Below are positions 1-9,119 of a stretch of 53,348 nucleotides of DNA, one piece after another. Within the stretch, counting starts at the first letter, position 1, and every line of letters begins with the position of its first letter. Under the pieces are notes generated by a model. That model had not been told where the DNA came from, searched no databases, and worked only from the letters and a program-made list of their open reading frames with translations. A program made the translations under genes and the position numbers. The stretch is from Betaproteobacteria bacterium (GTDB lineage Bacteria > Pseudomonadota > Gammaproteobacteria > Burkholderiales > SG8-39): contig JACQTO010000157.1 in the NCBI GenBank assembly GCA_016210745.1, forward strand, positions 1 through 53,348, in the 5' to 3' direction.

Positions 1-705
1 CGGCGACGGCGGTTCGCTCTTGTCGGGCTTGCCGTGCACCATGATCGCTTTGAGGCGCAGCGCGCCCATTTTCGCGCCGCCGCCGCCGCGAGCCCAGATC
101 GCCTTGGGACCGCCCATGATGCCGCTGCATAAAGCGAGGTTCTCGCCCGCGCTGGTGATTCGCGCCATCGCCATATCCTTGCGCTCCTGGCACTGGAAGT
201 CTCGCTCGATCGCCGCGGCGAAATCGATGTTGTCCATGCCGCGATAGGGCGTCGCGTCCAGAAACTCGACGTCTTGATGGGCGATCTTGACTATGGTCAA
301 CTGCGGAGCGCGCCCGTAGAACACGGCGTGGTCATAGCCGTGGCGTTTGAAAAACGCCGGAAAATAGTCGCCGCCGTTCGTGTCGAGGATTGCGTAGCTG
401 TCCGGAGACCGGCTGGTGAAGTTGCCCCGGGTAGCCGACGGCATGTACGAGGTGAGCGTTCCAGCGCCGAAAATGAGCGGCACCTCGGGGTCGAGTGCGT
501 CGCGATCCTCCTGCAGCAGGTTGTAGAGCAGGAACATGTTGGCGCCTCGGCCGCCCAGGAAGTTCTGCAGCACGCCGGCGGGAAGGTACTTGCGCAGGGT
601 CTGGCGGCGCTCCAGGTCGACAAACAGCGTCGCGCCCTGGGTGGGATACTGGGGCTTGTCTGCCAGCCGGCCCGCAAGCCGGTCCACGAGTATTCGAATA
701 TCCAT
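1..705 (-). CDS. aldehyde:ferredoxin oxidoreductase, N-terminal part (runs off the window)
   Basis: The reading frame is open from an ATG at 705 to the window edge, giving 235 codons of the N-terminus. A GAGGAG ribosome site lies just upstream of the ATG. The protein contains phrases typical of the tungstopterin-binding first domain of aldehyde:ferredoxin oxidoreductases, such as GGRGANMFLLY, FGAGTLTSYMPSATRGNFT, GGDYFPAFFKRHGYDH and ARGGGGAKMGALRLKAI. These enzymes oxidise aldehydes to acids with ferredoxin as acceptor, using a tungsten or molybdenum bis-pterin cofactor and one 4Fe-4S cluster. The 4Fe-4S cysteines and the C-terminal domains lie outside the window. The gene diverges from a PadBCD-like operon, so phenylacetaldehyde or benzaldehyde are likely substrates (inference). 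Family assignment is firm; the substrate is not. Confidence 0.88.
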   Translation of the reverse strand, partial: MDIRILVDRLAGRLADKPQYPTQGATLFVDLERRQTLRKYLPAGVLQNFLGGRGANMFLLYNLLQEDRDALDPEVPLIFGAGTLTSYMPSATRGNFTSRSPDSYAILDTNGGDYFPAFFKRHGYDHAVFYGRAPQLTIVKIAHQDVEFLDATPYRGMDNIDFAAAIERDFQCQERKDMAMARITSAGENLALCSGIMGGPKAIWARGGGGAKMGALRLKAIMVHGKPDKSEPPSP

Positions 706-1155
706 CGGATTCTCCTCATCGTCCGCAGCTTGAGTGCTCTCAGCGGCAGCGGCCGCGCGAAACTAACACAGTGTAATTTCGGCGCGTTTGACTTACGTCA
801 AACCCACATTACCGTCATTTGTTTGAACTGCCAACAGTTGGTAGACCAATATAATTATCTGCAATCTCCCGCCCGCGTACGACGGGTCGGTGGGCTGGAG
901 GGAAGTGCATTATGAGCAGAATAGTACCAGCGGCCAAGAAGGCCTCCTGTTTCCGCGGCATGCCTCGCTTTGCGCCATAATGGATGGAATTGCTGCGGGA
1001 GCAATCCACCCGGGCGGACACGGGCTGCATGCGGCGCGGCCCCGATCCACGGAGTGGAACCGGAGGGGCATCAGAATTGAATAGCGTCCTTCACGCATTC
1101 GGGAGGCTTCGCCCAAGGGTTTCCAGCATAGCGGCGGAAACCGGCTGAAGCCGCT
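706..1155. other. divergent intergenic region between aldehyde oxidoreductase and padB
   Basis: These 450 bases separate two divergent starts and show no convincing gene. They hold an FNR-like box (listed separately) and a short palindrome CCAACAGTTGG at 831-841, which could be a regulator site. A(T)-rich sequence around 845-860 may contain promoter elements, but I could not assign a clear -35/-10 pair. Confidence 0.5.
788..801. promoter_or_regulatory. FNR/ANR-like box TTGAC-N4-GTCAA
   Basis: The dyad TTGACTTACGTCAA is close to the FNR consensus TTGAT-N4-ATCAA, with a symmetric change in each arm. It lies between two divergent genes for oxygen-sensitive, anaerobic-type enzymes, so oxygen control of one or both is plausible. 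The site is seen directly; binding is inferred. Confidence 0.55.
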
Positions 1156-3879
1156 ATGGCCAGTAGCGTTACCAAGGTTCCTCAATACTGCTACCAATGC
1201 GTGGCAGGCCCCGATTTGCTCACGGTCAAAGTCGAGGACGGCGTCGCCACCGAGATCGAGCCCAATTTCCGCGCCGCCGAGGTTCATCCGGGCGGCGGCA
1301 AATGCTGTGTCAAGGCCTACGGCCTGGTGCAGAAGAATTACAACCCGCACCGGTTGCTGAGGCCGATGAAGCGCACCAACCCGAAGAAGGGGCGAGACGA
1401 GGACCCCTGCTTCGTGCCCATATCGTGGGATGAGGCCTTCGAACTGGTCGCCGGCAAGCTGAAAGAAATCCGCGCCAAGGGTCTGCGCGACGAAGCGGGA
1501 TTCGCGCGCGTCGCCGCGACTTTCGGCGGCGGCGGCATTCCGACCTATTACATGGGAACCTTCCCGGCTTTCCTCAGTGCGTGGGGAGACGTGGATTTCA
1601 GCTTCGGCAGTGGTCAGGGCGTGAAGTGTACGCACTCCGAGCACCTGTATGGCGAACTCTGGCACCGCGCGTTTACGGTTTGCCCGGACACGCCGAACAC
1701 CAAGTACGTGCTTTCCTTTGGCACCAACACCGAGGTCTCCGGCGGGGTGATCGGCAATTGGCGACACGCAGACGCCCGCGTCAACGGGCTAAAGCGCGTG
1801 CAGATCGAGCCGCACCTGTCGATTACCGGCGCCTGCTCTGCCGAATGGATTCCGATCCGGCCCAAGACCGATGCCGCGTTCTTGTTCGCGATGCTCCACG
1901 TCCTGCTGCGTGAGCATGCACGCGAACGCCTCGACACGATGTTTCTCAGGACGCATACCGGTTCGCCGTACCTGATCGGACCAAACGGTTATTTCCTGCG
2001 TGATCGTGACACGAAAAAGCCGCTTATGTGGGACGAGAAAAGTTCTCGACCGGTGCCCTTTGATGCGCCCGGTTGCGATCCGGCCCTGGAAGGACGCTTT
2101 GTCTTGGACGCGCTGGAGGTCGGCGCAGACGGCCAGGAATGGGCCCACACCGGGGTTGCTGCAGAGACCGCTTTCACCCGGCTGGTAAAGCACGTCGAGT
2201 CCTATACGCCCGAATGGGCCGAGAAGGTTTGCCAGATTGCGCCGGGGACTGTCCGCCGCATTAGCGCCGAATTTCTGGCCGCCGCTTGCGTAGGCCAGAC
2301 CGTCGAAATCGACGGCGAGGTTCTGCCGTACCGACCCGTGGCTATTTCGCTCGGCAAGACCGTCAACAACGGCTGGGGCGGCTACGAATGTTGCTGGGGG
2401 CGAACGCTGATAGCGTGTCTGGTCGGCGCGCTGGAGGTTCCGGGCGGCACGCTGGGCACCACCGTTCGTCTGAATCGTCCCGCCAACTCGCGTCAAGCGA
2501 GCGTAAGACGCAACGAAGACGGATTCATGGTGTATCCGATGAATCCGACCGACAAGGAGCATTGGATATCGCAACCGGTGGTGCGCAATGCGCATTCGAC
2601 GCTTGTGCCTCTGTCGGCGCATTCACCCTGGAGCCAGGCGCTGGGTCCGACGCACTTTGCCTGGATGTTTCTCAAGGAGCCCCCGGAACACTGGAGCCGC
2701 GTCACCGCGCCGGCGCTGTGGTTCGTCTTCCGCACCAATCCGGTGATTTCGTTTTGGGACACACCGGAGGTCGGCAGGCGCGTTGCCGAGTTTCCGTTCA
2801 TCGTCGCGTTTGCCTATACGCACAACGAGACCAATCACATGGCCGATGTGCTGCTGCCGGAGTGCACCGACTTCGAGAGCACGCAGCTCATCCGCATCGG
2901 CGGCACCAAGTTCATCGAGTCGTTCTGGGATCACGAGGGATTCGCCTTGCGCCAGAAGGCGGTGGAACCGCAGGGCGAAACCCGGGATTTCACCGACATC
3001 GCGACAGAACTTGCCGTGCGCACGGGATTGCTAGAGCCCTACAACAACGCGATCAACCACGGCGTGGCCTGCATCGCGCTCAGGGATGAAGGTTTCGATT
3101 TCAGCCTCGACCCGAAGCAGAGGCACTCGGCCGAAAAGATCTGGGATAGTACCTGCCGCGCCGCGAGCCACGAGGTGACGGAGGGAAGATCGAGCGAAGG
3201 CCTGGACTGGTATCGCGAGCACGGTTACCGTACGAAACCGGTTCCGCGATTGCAGTGGTATTTATTTCCGGAATTGCACAGACAGCGCATCCGATTCGAG
3301 ATGCCCTACCAGGAACGCTTATTGCGCGTGGGCACGGAGTTGGGCAACCGGCTGCATGAGCAGGGCATCAGCTGGTGGGACACGCAGCTCGAGGAGTATC
3401 AGGCGCTGCCCGTGTACAGGGACTTCCCCGGCATCTGGGAGGCCGAGGTCGCTCGCAACGGCGGCAAGCTGGCCGACTATCCGTTCTGGCTGCTGACCTC
3501 GCGCTCGATGCAATACTCCTGGGGCAGCAACGTCGCCATTCAGCTCATGGACGAAGTGGCCGGAAATCTGCGCGGCCATGGCGGCGTGGTGATGAACACC
3601 CGGCGCGCGCGCGAACTCGGCATCGAAGAGGGCGACCTCGTCGAGGTGCGCTCGTATCTGCGCGCCACGAAAGGGCTTGCCATTCTGCGCGAGGGCATCC
3701 GCCCGGATACGCTGCTGATCATCGGCCAGTTCGAGCAATGGAAGACGCCCTACGCCAAGGACATGCACGTACCCAGCATGAACACCATCACGCCGATGTC
3801 GATGACGCTTACCGACGCGACGGGTTCCGCGGCGGACATCGTGCGCGTTGGGCTAAGGAAGCTCGGGGCGGGACTGTGA
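1156..3879 (+). CDS. padB: molybdopterin oxidoreductase large subunit, phenylacetyl-CoA:acceptor oxidoreductase-like (PadB)
   Basis: A 907-residue protein of the DMSO-reductase family. It has an N-terminal iron-sulfur region with cysteines 12, 15, 50 and 51, a central molybdopterin domain, and a C-terminal dinucleotide-binding domain (YPFWLLTSRSMQYSWGSN onward). No Tat or Sec signal is visible, so a cytoplasmic site is likely. The canonical C-x2-C-x3-C pattern is incomplete: residue 19 is Pro, not Cys, so the fourth ligand is uncertain. The gene overlaps a four-cluster ferredoxin gene and then a DmsC/NrfD-type membrane subunit, the three-part layout of PadBCD, which oxidises phenylacetyl-CoA to phenylglyoxylate and passes electrons to quinone. 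The PadB call rests on this layout, the size, and the nearby aldehyde oxidoreductase and benzoyl-CoA genes. Another membrane-bound molybdoenzyme of the same family remains possible. Confidence 0.7.
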   Translation: MASSVTKVPQYCYQCVAGPDLLTVKVEDGVATEIEPNFRAAEVHPGGGKCCVKAYGLVQKNYNPHRLLRPMKRTNPKKGRDEDPCFVPISWDEAFELVAGKLKEIRAKGLRDEAGFARVAATFGGGGIPTYYMGTFPAFLSAWGDVDFSFGSGQGVKCTHSEHLYGELWHRAFTVCPDTPNTKYVLSFGTNTEVSGGVIGNWRHADARVNGLKRVQIEPHLSITGACSAEWIPIRPKTDAAFLFAMLHVLLREHARERLDTMFLRTHTGSPYLIGPNGYFLRDRDTKKPLMWDEKSSRPVPFDAPGCDPALEGRFVLDALEVGADGQEWAHTGVAAETAFTRLVKHVESYTPEWAEKVCQIAPGTVRRISAEFLAAACVGQTVEIDGEVLPYRPVAISLGKTVNNGWGGYECCWGRTLIACLVGALEVPGGTLGTTVRLNRPANSRQASVRRNEDGFMVYPMNPTDKEHWISQPVVRNAHSTLVPLSAHSPWSQALGPTHFAWMFLKEPPEHWSRVTAPALWFVFRTNPVISFWDTPEVGRRVAEFPFIVAFAYTHNETNHMADVLLPECTDFESTQLIRIGGTKFIESFWDHEGFALRQKAVEPQGETRDFTDIATELAVRTGLLEPYNNAINHGVACIALRDEGFDFSLDPKQRHSAEKIWDSTCRAASHEVTEGRSSEGLDWYREHGYRTKPVPRLQWYLFPELHRQRIRFEMPYQERLLRVGTELGNRLHEQGISWWDTQLEEYQALPVYRDFPGIWEAEVARNGGKLADYPFWLLTSRSMQYSWGSNVAIQLMDEVAGNLRGHGGVVMNTRRARELGIEEGDLVEVRSYLRATKGLAILREGIRPDTLLIIGQFEQWKTPYAKDMHVPSMNTITPMSMTLTDATGSAADIVRVGLRKLGAGL

Positions 3880-4532
3880 CGCGCTATGTCATGGCGGCGG
3901 ACCTGCGCCGCTGCGTCGGCTGCCAGACCTGCACTGCGGCGTGCCGTCACGCCAATGCCACGCCCCCGGGAGTCCAATGGCGCACCGTGCTTGACATGGA
4001 GATCGGCGAATTTCCGGAGGTCAAGCGCGCGTTCGTTCCCGCCGGGTGCATGCATTGTTCCGAACCGCCGTGCATGGAGGTGTGTCCGTCGACGGCAACC
4101 CGCAAACGCGATGACGGCCTGGTCACGATCGACTACGACCTTTGTATCGGCTGCGGTTATTGTGCCGTTGCCTGCCCTTACCAGGCGCGCCATATCGTGC
4201 ATCGAGCGGCCTTTGCCTATGGCGACCAAGCCACGCAATCCGAGGCGGCGCGATTCGATCAGAAACGCGTATCAGTCGCCACCAAGTGCACATTTTGCAG
4301 GGAGCGCATCGACGAGGCCAAGGAGAGAGGTCTGATACCCGGCGTCGATCCCGAAGTGACGCCCGCCTGCGTGAACTCGTGCATTGCCGGTGCACTTACA
4401 TTCGGCGATCGCGACGATCCCGAAAGCGCGGTCTCCAGGCTGCTCGCCGAGACTTTGCATTTCCGCATGCACGAGGAACTGGGCACCGACCCGGGGATGT
4501 ATTACGTCTGGGACAGGAAAAGCGATCAATGA
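3876..4532 (+). CDS. padC: 4Fe-4S ferredoxin-type electron transfer subunit (PadC-like)
   Basis: A 218-residue protein with four cysteine clusters: CVGCQTCTAAC near the N-terminus, CMHCSEPPCMEVCP, CIGCGYCAVACP, and a later CTFC plus a C-terminal CVNSC. This is the DmsB/PsrB arrangement of four 4Fe-4S clusters that wire a molybdenum subunit to a membrane quinone subunit. The GTG start at 3876 overlaps the padB stop codon (GTGA), and the last bases overlap the padD start, so translation is probably coupled. An internal ATG at 3891 is an alternative start. The role in a phenylacetyl-CoA oxidoreductase is inferred from the operon. Confidence 0.78.
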   Translation: MTRYVMAADLRRCVGCQTCTAACRHANATPPGVQWRTVLDMEIGEFPEVKRAFVPAGCMHCSEPPCMEVCPSTATRKRDDGLVTIDYDLCIGCGYCAVACPYQARHIVHRAAFAYGDQATQSEAARFDQKRVSVATKCTFCRERIDEAKERGLIPGVDPEVTPACVNSCIAGALTFGDRDDPESAVSRLLAETLHFRMHEELGTDPGMYYVWDRKSDQ

Positions 4533-5401
4533 TCCGAATCGCTCCTTGGCTTCAGACCAACTGGGACTGGCGCGCAGCCGGCAACTTCATCTGCGGGGGA
4601 ACCGGCGCCGGCATCCTGATCGCCGCTGCGGTCGCGCATGAGCCGGGCAACGCCTACCGCCTGCTGGCGGCGATCGGAATGGCATTCATCGCAACCGGGC
4701 TGTTCAGCGTCTGGCTGGAGATCGGCAGGCCTCTGCGGGCCATCAACGTATTTCGCCAGCCGCAGTTGTCGTGGATGAGCCGGGAATCCTTGGTTGCGCC
4801 GATCCTGTTCGCCTCGGGCATCGCGGCGGCATGGTTCGGTGGCGGCGCCTTTAGCTGGATTGCGGCCGTGTTGGCAGCCGGCTTCCTCTATTGCCAGGCC
4901 CGCATGCTCAGGGCGGCGCGAGGGATCCCCGCCTGGCGCAATCCGCGCATCGTGCCACTGATGCTGCTTACCGGCCTGTGCGAGGGGGTTGGGTTGATAC
5001 TGATGATCGCGGCAATCCCGGGCGGGCCGGCGTCCTCGCGCTTGATGCAAGGGATCCTGATCGTGCTTGTCGTGGGGCGTGGCTTGGCGTGGCGCGCCTA
5101 TCTCGCCCGGCTTGAACGCGACGGCGTGCCTGCACGCGCATTCGATGTGATGCGCTCGATGCAAATGCCGATGTCGCTCGTCGGCATTTGGGGTCCGCTC
5201 TTGCTGTTGCTGATCGCTTCGTCCTTTTCCGCGATGGCCTGGATTGCGGCAATTGCGGGGCTGTGCGCGCTTGGTTCTGGCTGGCTGCTGAAATTTATCC
5301 TCATCACCCGCGCGGCTTACAACCAGGGATTCGCGTTGCCGCGACTTCCTGTACGCGGCGCCGGAGAGCCGGGTCCTGCATACAGGCCCGGCTGGCATTG
5401 A
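4529..5401 (+). CDS. padD: DmsC/NrfD-type membrane anchor subunit (PadD-like)
   Basis: A 290-residue hydrophobic protein with about eight predicted membrane spans. It carries the DmsC-like signature EIGRPLRAINVF followed by SWMSRE. Members of this family anchor molybdoenzyme complexes in the inner membrane and exchange electrons with the quinone pool. The ATG overlaps the padC stop codon (ATGA). It is the last gene of the three-gene unit. The family is clear; the specific PadD assignment comes from the context. Confidence 0.72.
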   Translation: MIRIAPWLQTNWDWRAAGNFICGGTGAGILIAAAVAHEPGNAYRLLAAIGMAFIATGLFSVWLEIGRPLRAINVFRQPQLSWMSRESLVAPILFASGIAAAWFGGGAFSWIAAVLAAGFLYCQARMLRAARGIPAWRNPRIVPLMLLTGLCEGVGLILMIAAIPGGPASSRLMQGILIVLVVGRGLAWRAYLARLERDGVPARAFDVMRSMQMPMSLVGIWGPLLLLLIASSFSAMAWIAAIAGLCALGSGWLLKFILITRAAYNQGFALPRLPVRGAGEPGPAYRPGWH

Positions 5402-5819
5402 CGAAGCCGGGACGAAGAATCCTGCGCGATAGCCGCGACCCGGACCCTCACTGACGCGACGCCGCGCTTGCAAGGCCCGGTCGCGCCAATACCTCGGGCA
5501 CCCTTGGTAAAGTCTTGCCCCAGAACTTTGTGTGGGGTTGCGCGCCTTGCCGGTGAATTCCCGCGCGTCCCGAGACGGATGCAAGCGGAGAATCCTCACC
5601 GGAAAATCCGAGGGTATGGCAAACTTCGAATTGCGGCGATTGCGCCAAATCATCCCCGTCGGTGCGGGATTTTGGCTACCATCACGCTTTGCATTTCCAG
5701 AGTCCGATAGCCCTAGGTTACCGCGCAATCGCTGGAACCGAGCCCACTGCAGCCAGAAAAGGAAATCCGTCGCTGCCCTCGTGCGCAGCCGAGCGCGATA
5801 CCGGAAACCCAGCCAAGCC
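5402..5819. other. intergenic region without a recognised gene
   Basis: Between the padD-like stop and the DUF349 gene I see no convincing coding frame, RNA gene or strong terminator hairpin. Open frames here run into the DUF349 frame but lack a plausible start and any family-like sequence. Confidence 0.45.
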
Positions 5820-8609
5820 ATGATCACAAGGTTTTTTTCAATCCCCGCCCGGCACGAGCACGCCGAGCCCGCGCAACGAGTTCTCGGGGCGGCTGAGCTT
5901 GCACCGGATTCAATCGAGCTCGCGCGGCTATTGGCCGCCGATCCGGAACCGGATGTCCGTATCGCCGCCGCCCAGCGATGCACCATACTCGCCGCGCTCG
6001 CTGCTGCCTGGGACAATGAATCCGATCCTGCGGTTCGGATTGCAATCGCCTGCGCGCTGGGCCGTGCGCTTGGCGAAACGCAAGACAGCGCTGCCGCGCG
6101 GCTACTGCTCGAATCCGATCGATGCACTGATGCGATCCGATTCGAGGTAGCGCGCCGCACGCAGGATGCGGAGCGCCGCCAAGCCGCGATTGCCGGCATT
6201 CGCGACGAGGCGCCGCTGATCGAACTCGCGCTTGCCGCCGAGCTGGCGGAAACGCGACTGGCGGCCGCCGACCGTGTGCAAACGCCGGCTGGTCTGCGCA
6301 GGCTCGCCGACGAGGCGAAGAACAAGGATCACGGCGTGGCACGGCTCGTCCGGCAGCGCATCGATGCGCTGAACAATCGCCGGGATCAGGAAGATCAAGC
6401 CGACGCGATTCTTGGACAATTGGAGGCGCTGGCGAACGAGCCCGGCGCGATACTCACCGCGGTGGTCGAACTCGATCGCCGTTGGCAGCGCTTGGACATG
6501 AGCGGCGACGCCGGCCGCCTGGAGCGTCACGACGCGGCGCGCCGGATCATCCAGGCGCGCTTCGATCGCGAGCAGGATGAGCAACGCTCGCGTGCGCGCT
6601 TCGAACGCAAGTTGCGCGAATGGATCGGAGGGCTTTCGCAGCCGGCTGCGCCGGACGCGCTCGGGGGTCTTCGCAGCGAACTTGCGCTGCTGCGCGAAGA
6701 GGCGCAGGCGCGCGGCGATGGGGGGGCTCTCTCCGAGCTCGATCGGGCAGAGCAGCGTATCGCGCGCTGGGAAGAAGAGCACTTGGCGCTTGCTGCAGCC
6801 GAGGCGCTCGTCCTCGAAGCGGAAAACCTCGCCGCGGGCGCGGCCATCGACAGCGCGCTGCTGCTGGCGCGGTGGCAGGCCTTGGACCGCGCAATTCGCA
6901 CGCCGGCCTTGAGCCGGCGTTTTGAATCCGCGTTGATGCAGATCGAGCAGCGCCGGCTCGCGCAGGACCAGGCCAGAGCTCAGCAATTGACTGCGGCCAG
7001 GCAACAGCTGCATGGGCTCCTGTTTACAGCGGAGCGCTCGCTTGCCGCCGGGCAGCTGCGTGCGGCGCGTGCCGCTGCCGACGAGATCAAGACGATCAAG
7101 ACGGGCCTCGGTTCGTTGCCAAAACCGACCACCCAGCGGCTCAGCCGTCTGGTCCAGCAGCTGGTGGAACTCGAACGATGGGAGTCGTTCGGCCAGCAAA
7201 ATGCCCGCGTCCAATTGTGCGAAAGGGCGGAGTCCTTGGGCCTACAGACGCTGGAGGCCGCCAAACTCGCGCTTGAGGTGCAAAAACTGCGCAACGAATG
7301 GAAGGCGCTCGACCAGCAGCACGCGGGTGTTCCCAAGGCGCTTTGGGAACGTTTCGACGGCGCGTGCGAAAAAGCCTACGCGCCCGCCGCCAAGCATTTC
7401 GCGGAACTGGCCGCGCAGAGAAAACAGGCGCGCAAGCGGCGCGAGGAATTCATCGCGGCGGCGGAGGCGCATGTGCCGACCTTGTTGGGCGAGGCCCCGG
7501 ACTGGCGTGCGGTCGAGCGCTGGCTGCGCGAGACCGAGCGGGTCTGGCGCGAGGGCGATTTGGGCAGCGTCGACCCGGCGACATGGAGAAAACTGGACCT
7601 GCGGGTCAAGAGCGCACTGACACCGCTGCGCGAAGCGCTCTCGGCGACGCGCGATCAGGCGAAATCAAGCCGCCAATCGCTGATCGACGAAGCAACCGCG
7701 CTTGCGCCAAAAGCGATGGAGCGCGACACGCCTTCGCAGATCAAGGCGCTCCAGTCCAAATGGCAGGAGCAGGCCAAGTCGCTGCCGCTTGCTCAGCGTG
7801 ATGAACGCGTTCTCTGGGAGCGGTTTCGCGCCGCCTGCAACGCGGTGTTCGACGCGCGCCAGGACAAGCGCAAGGAGGAGGACGGTCGCAGGCAGGAGTA
7901 CCGCCGCGGACTGGAGGAGCTGTGCGCGCAGATCGAGCAGCTCGCACTGGCCTCCGACAAGGATGAGCAGGATATCCGCCGTGCGCTGCGCGATCTGCAG
8001 GAGCAATGGAAGAAACTCGTCCCCGAAACCGACCCCGCATTGCGCAGCGTCGAAGCTCGTTTTGCCAAGGCAAAGAGCACGGTCAATTCGATGCTGTCGG
8101 CGCGAGCGCGCTCGCGCGAGGCAGCGGTCTGGCAGACGCTGGCGGCAAAAGAGCGCCTGTGTGAACAGCTCGACGGCTCGGTGATCTCGGGGGCGAGCAC
8201 GGCCGAATCGGCGGCGCAATTGCAGGCACAGTGGGATGCATTGCCGAAACTGCCCTCGGCGTGGGAACAGAAACTGATCGCGCGGCGCGATGCCGCGCTG
8301 GGCGCCTTGACCGATGCCGCGGCCGCGAGCGCCTATCGGGCGCGGATCGAACAAGGTGCGGATTCGCGCCGCGAGAGTTTGCTCGAACTCGAATTGTTGC
8401 TCGGTCTGGAGAGCCCCTCGGAACTGCAATCGCAACGGCTGGCGTTGCAGGTGAAACAGTTGCGGGCACGATTCAAGAGTGCGGCGACGACCAGCCCCCA
8501 GACCCCGGGAGATCGCCTGTTGACGTGGTGCGCCCACTCGGGGGTGGTCGATGCGCGCGATCGGTCCCGTTGTGATCAGATTTTTTCCAAGATCGAGCAG
8601 ACGAGCTAA
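5820..8609 (+). CDS. DUF349 multi-repeat coiled-coil protein
   Basis: A 929-residue Ala/Arg/Glu-rich protein. The first ~100 residues look like HEAT-type helical repeats (LAADPEPDVRIAAAQR, DPAVRIAIACALGRAL). The rest consists of several DUF349-type repeats, seen as recurring W-x-K-W or W-K-x-L segments such as LRNEWKALDQQ, LQSKWQEQAKSL and LQEQWKKLVPE, each followed by LWERFRAACNAVF-like stretches. Long charged helices suggest extended coiled coils. DUF349 proteins are widespread in proteobacteria and poorly characterised. The frame is open further upstream, but the ATG at 5820 begins a family-like N-terminus. The gene appears to stand alone. No enzyme motif is visible. Confidence 0.8.
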   Translation: MITRFFSIPARHEHAEPAQRVLGAAELAPDSIELARLLAADPEPDVRIAAAQRCTILAALAAAWDNESDPAVRIAIACALGRALGETQDSAAARLLLESDRCTDAIRFEVARRTQDAERRQAAIAGIRDEAPLIELALAAELAETRLAAADRVQTPAGLRRLADEAKNKDHGVARLVRQRIDALNNRRDQEDQADAILGQLEALANEPGAILTAVVELDRRWQRLDMSGDAGRLERHDAARRIIQARFDREQDEQRSRARFERKLREWIGGLSQPAAPDALGGLRSELALLREEAQARGDGGALSELDRAEQRIARWEEEHLALAAAEALVLEAENLAAGAAIDSALLLARWQALDRAIRTPALSRRFESALMQIEQRRLAQDQARAQQLTAARQQLHGLLFTAERSLAAGQLRAARAAADEIKTIKTGLGSLPKPTTQRLSRLVQQLVELERWESFGQQNARVQLCERAESLGLQTLEAAKLALEVQKLRNEWKALDQQHAGVPKALWERFDGACEKAYAPAAKHFAELAAQRKQARKRREEFIAAAEAHVPTLLGEAPDWRAVERWLRETERVWREGDLGSVDPATWRKLDLRVKSALTPLREALSATRDQAKSSRQSLIDEATALAPKAMERDTPSQIKALQSKWQEQAKSLPLAQRDERVLWERFRAACNAVFDARQDKRKEEDGRRQEYRRGLEELCAQIEQLALASDKDEQDIRRALRDLQEQWKKLVPETDPALRSVEARFAKAKSTVNSMLSARARSREAAVWQTLAAKERLCEQLDGSVISGASTAESAAQLQAQWDALPKLPSAWEQKLIARRDAALGALTDAAAASAYRARIEQGADSRRESLLELELLLGLESPSELQSQRLALQVKQLRARFKSAATTSPQTPGDRLLTWCAHSGVVDARDRSRCDQIFSKIEQTS

Positions 8610-8698
8610 GCTCCGCGGGACAGAGCAGGCTCCGCAATGCCGGCCGCGTTGCGCCGGCGACTAGCGCAATATCATTGGTGTAGAATCGCTGCAGCAGC

Positions 8699-8953
8699 AT
8701 GAAGATCACTCTTAAACTTCACGCCAAGCTCTCCGATTGCTTGCCCGCCGAGGCCCGCAATTCCGGCACGCTTGCAGTCAACGTCGATGCCGGCGCTACG
8801 GTGAGCTCGCTCATAGCGCAATTCAACGTCCCACCCAATCTCTGTCACTTGGTGCTGATCGACGGCGTGTTCGTGCCCCCTGCGGCGCGCGCCACCCGCA
8901 TGCTCGCCGAGGGCGAGACCCTGACAATCTGGCCGCCGGTGGCAGGCGGTTAA
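8699..8953 (+). CDS. MoaD/ThiS-family sulfur carrier protein
   Basis: An 84-residue beta-grasp protein ending in PPVAGG. The C-terminal Gly-Gly is what MoaD and ThiS proteins use to carry a thiocarboxylate, donated during molybdopterin or thiazole synthesis. The sequence ETLTIWPPVAGG resembles MoaD more than ThiS. A role in supplying molybdopterin or tungstopterin would fit the two pterin enzymes at the left end of the window, although the gene lies several kilobases away. No MoaE or activating enzyme gene is adjacent. Confidence 0.8.
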   Translation: MKITLKLHAKLSDCLPAEARNSGTLAVNVDAGATVSSLIAQFNVPPNLCHLVLIDGVFVPPAARATRMLAEGETLTIWPPVAGG

Positions 8954-8964
8954 GGCCCCGCGAG

Positions 8965-9096
8965 CCGGAAACAAGGAAGCTGGTTTTGCCGTTTATCAAT
9001 CTCCTCTTTTCGGGCAGTTGCCTGCAGCTGCCCGAAAAGAGGAGACGAATTTAGAATCCGAATCTTCGCCAAATTTGTCAACATTGCATTTGTAAG
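8965..9096 (+). repeat. dispersed hairpin element, copy 1
   Basis: This is one copy of an element of about 132 bp found three times in the window. The conserved left flank contains GCTGGTTTTGCCGTTTAT. A 20-bp hairpin follows at 9001-9044 with loop CCTG and one G-T pair. The right flank begins ACGAATTTAGAA and contains TCTTCGCCAAATTTGTCAAC. It sits between the MoaD-like and ChaN-like genes, both on the plus strand, and encodes no protein. Confidence 0.8.
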
Positions 9097-9119
9097 AGCC
9101 TGAATCTCTTGCGCGAACG

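Noticed and set aside
4526..6325. Long minus-strand open frame (~600 codons) antisense to padD and the DUF349 gene
   Set aside because: It has low-complexity Ser/Arg/Ala composition and no domain, and it overlaps two well-supported plus-strand genes; typical of G+C-rich shadow frames.
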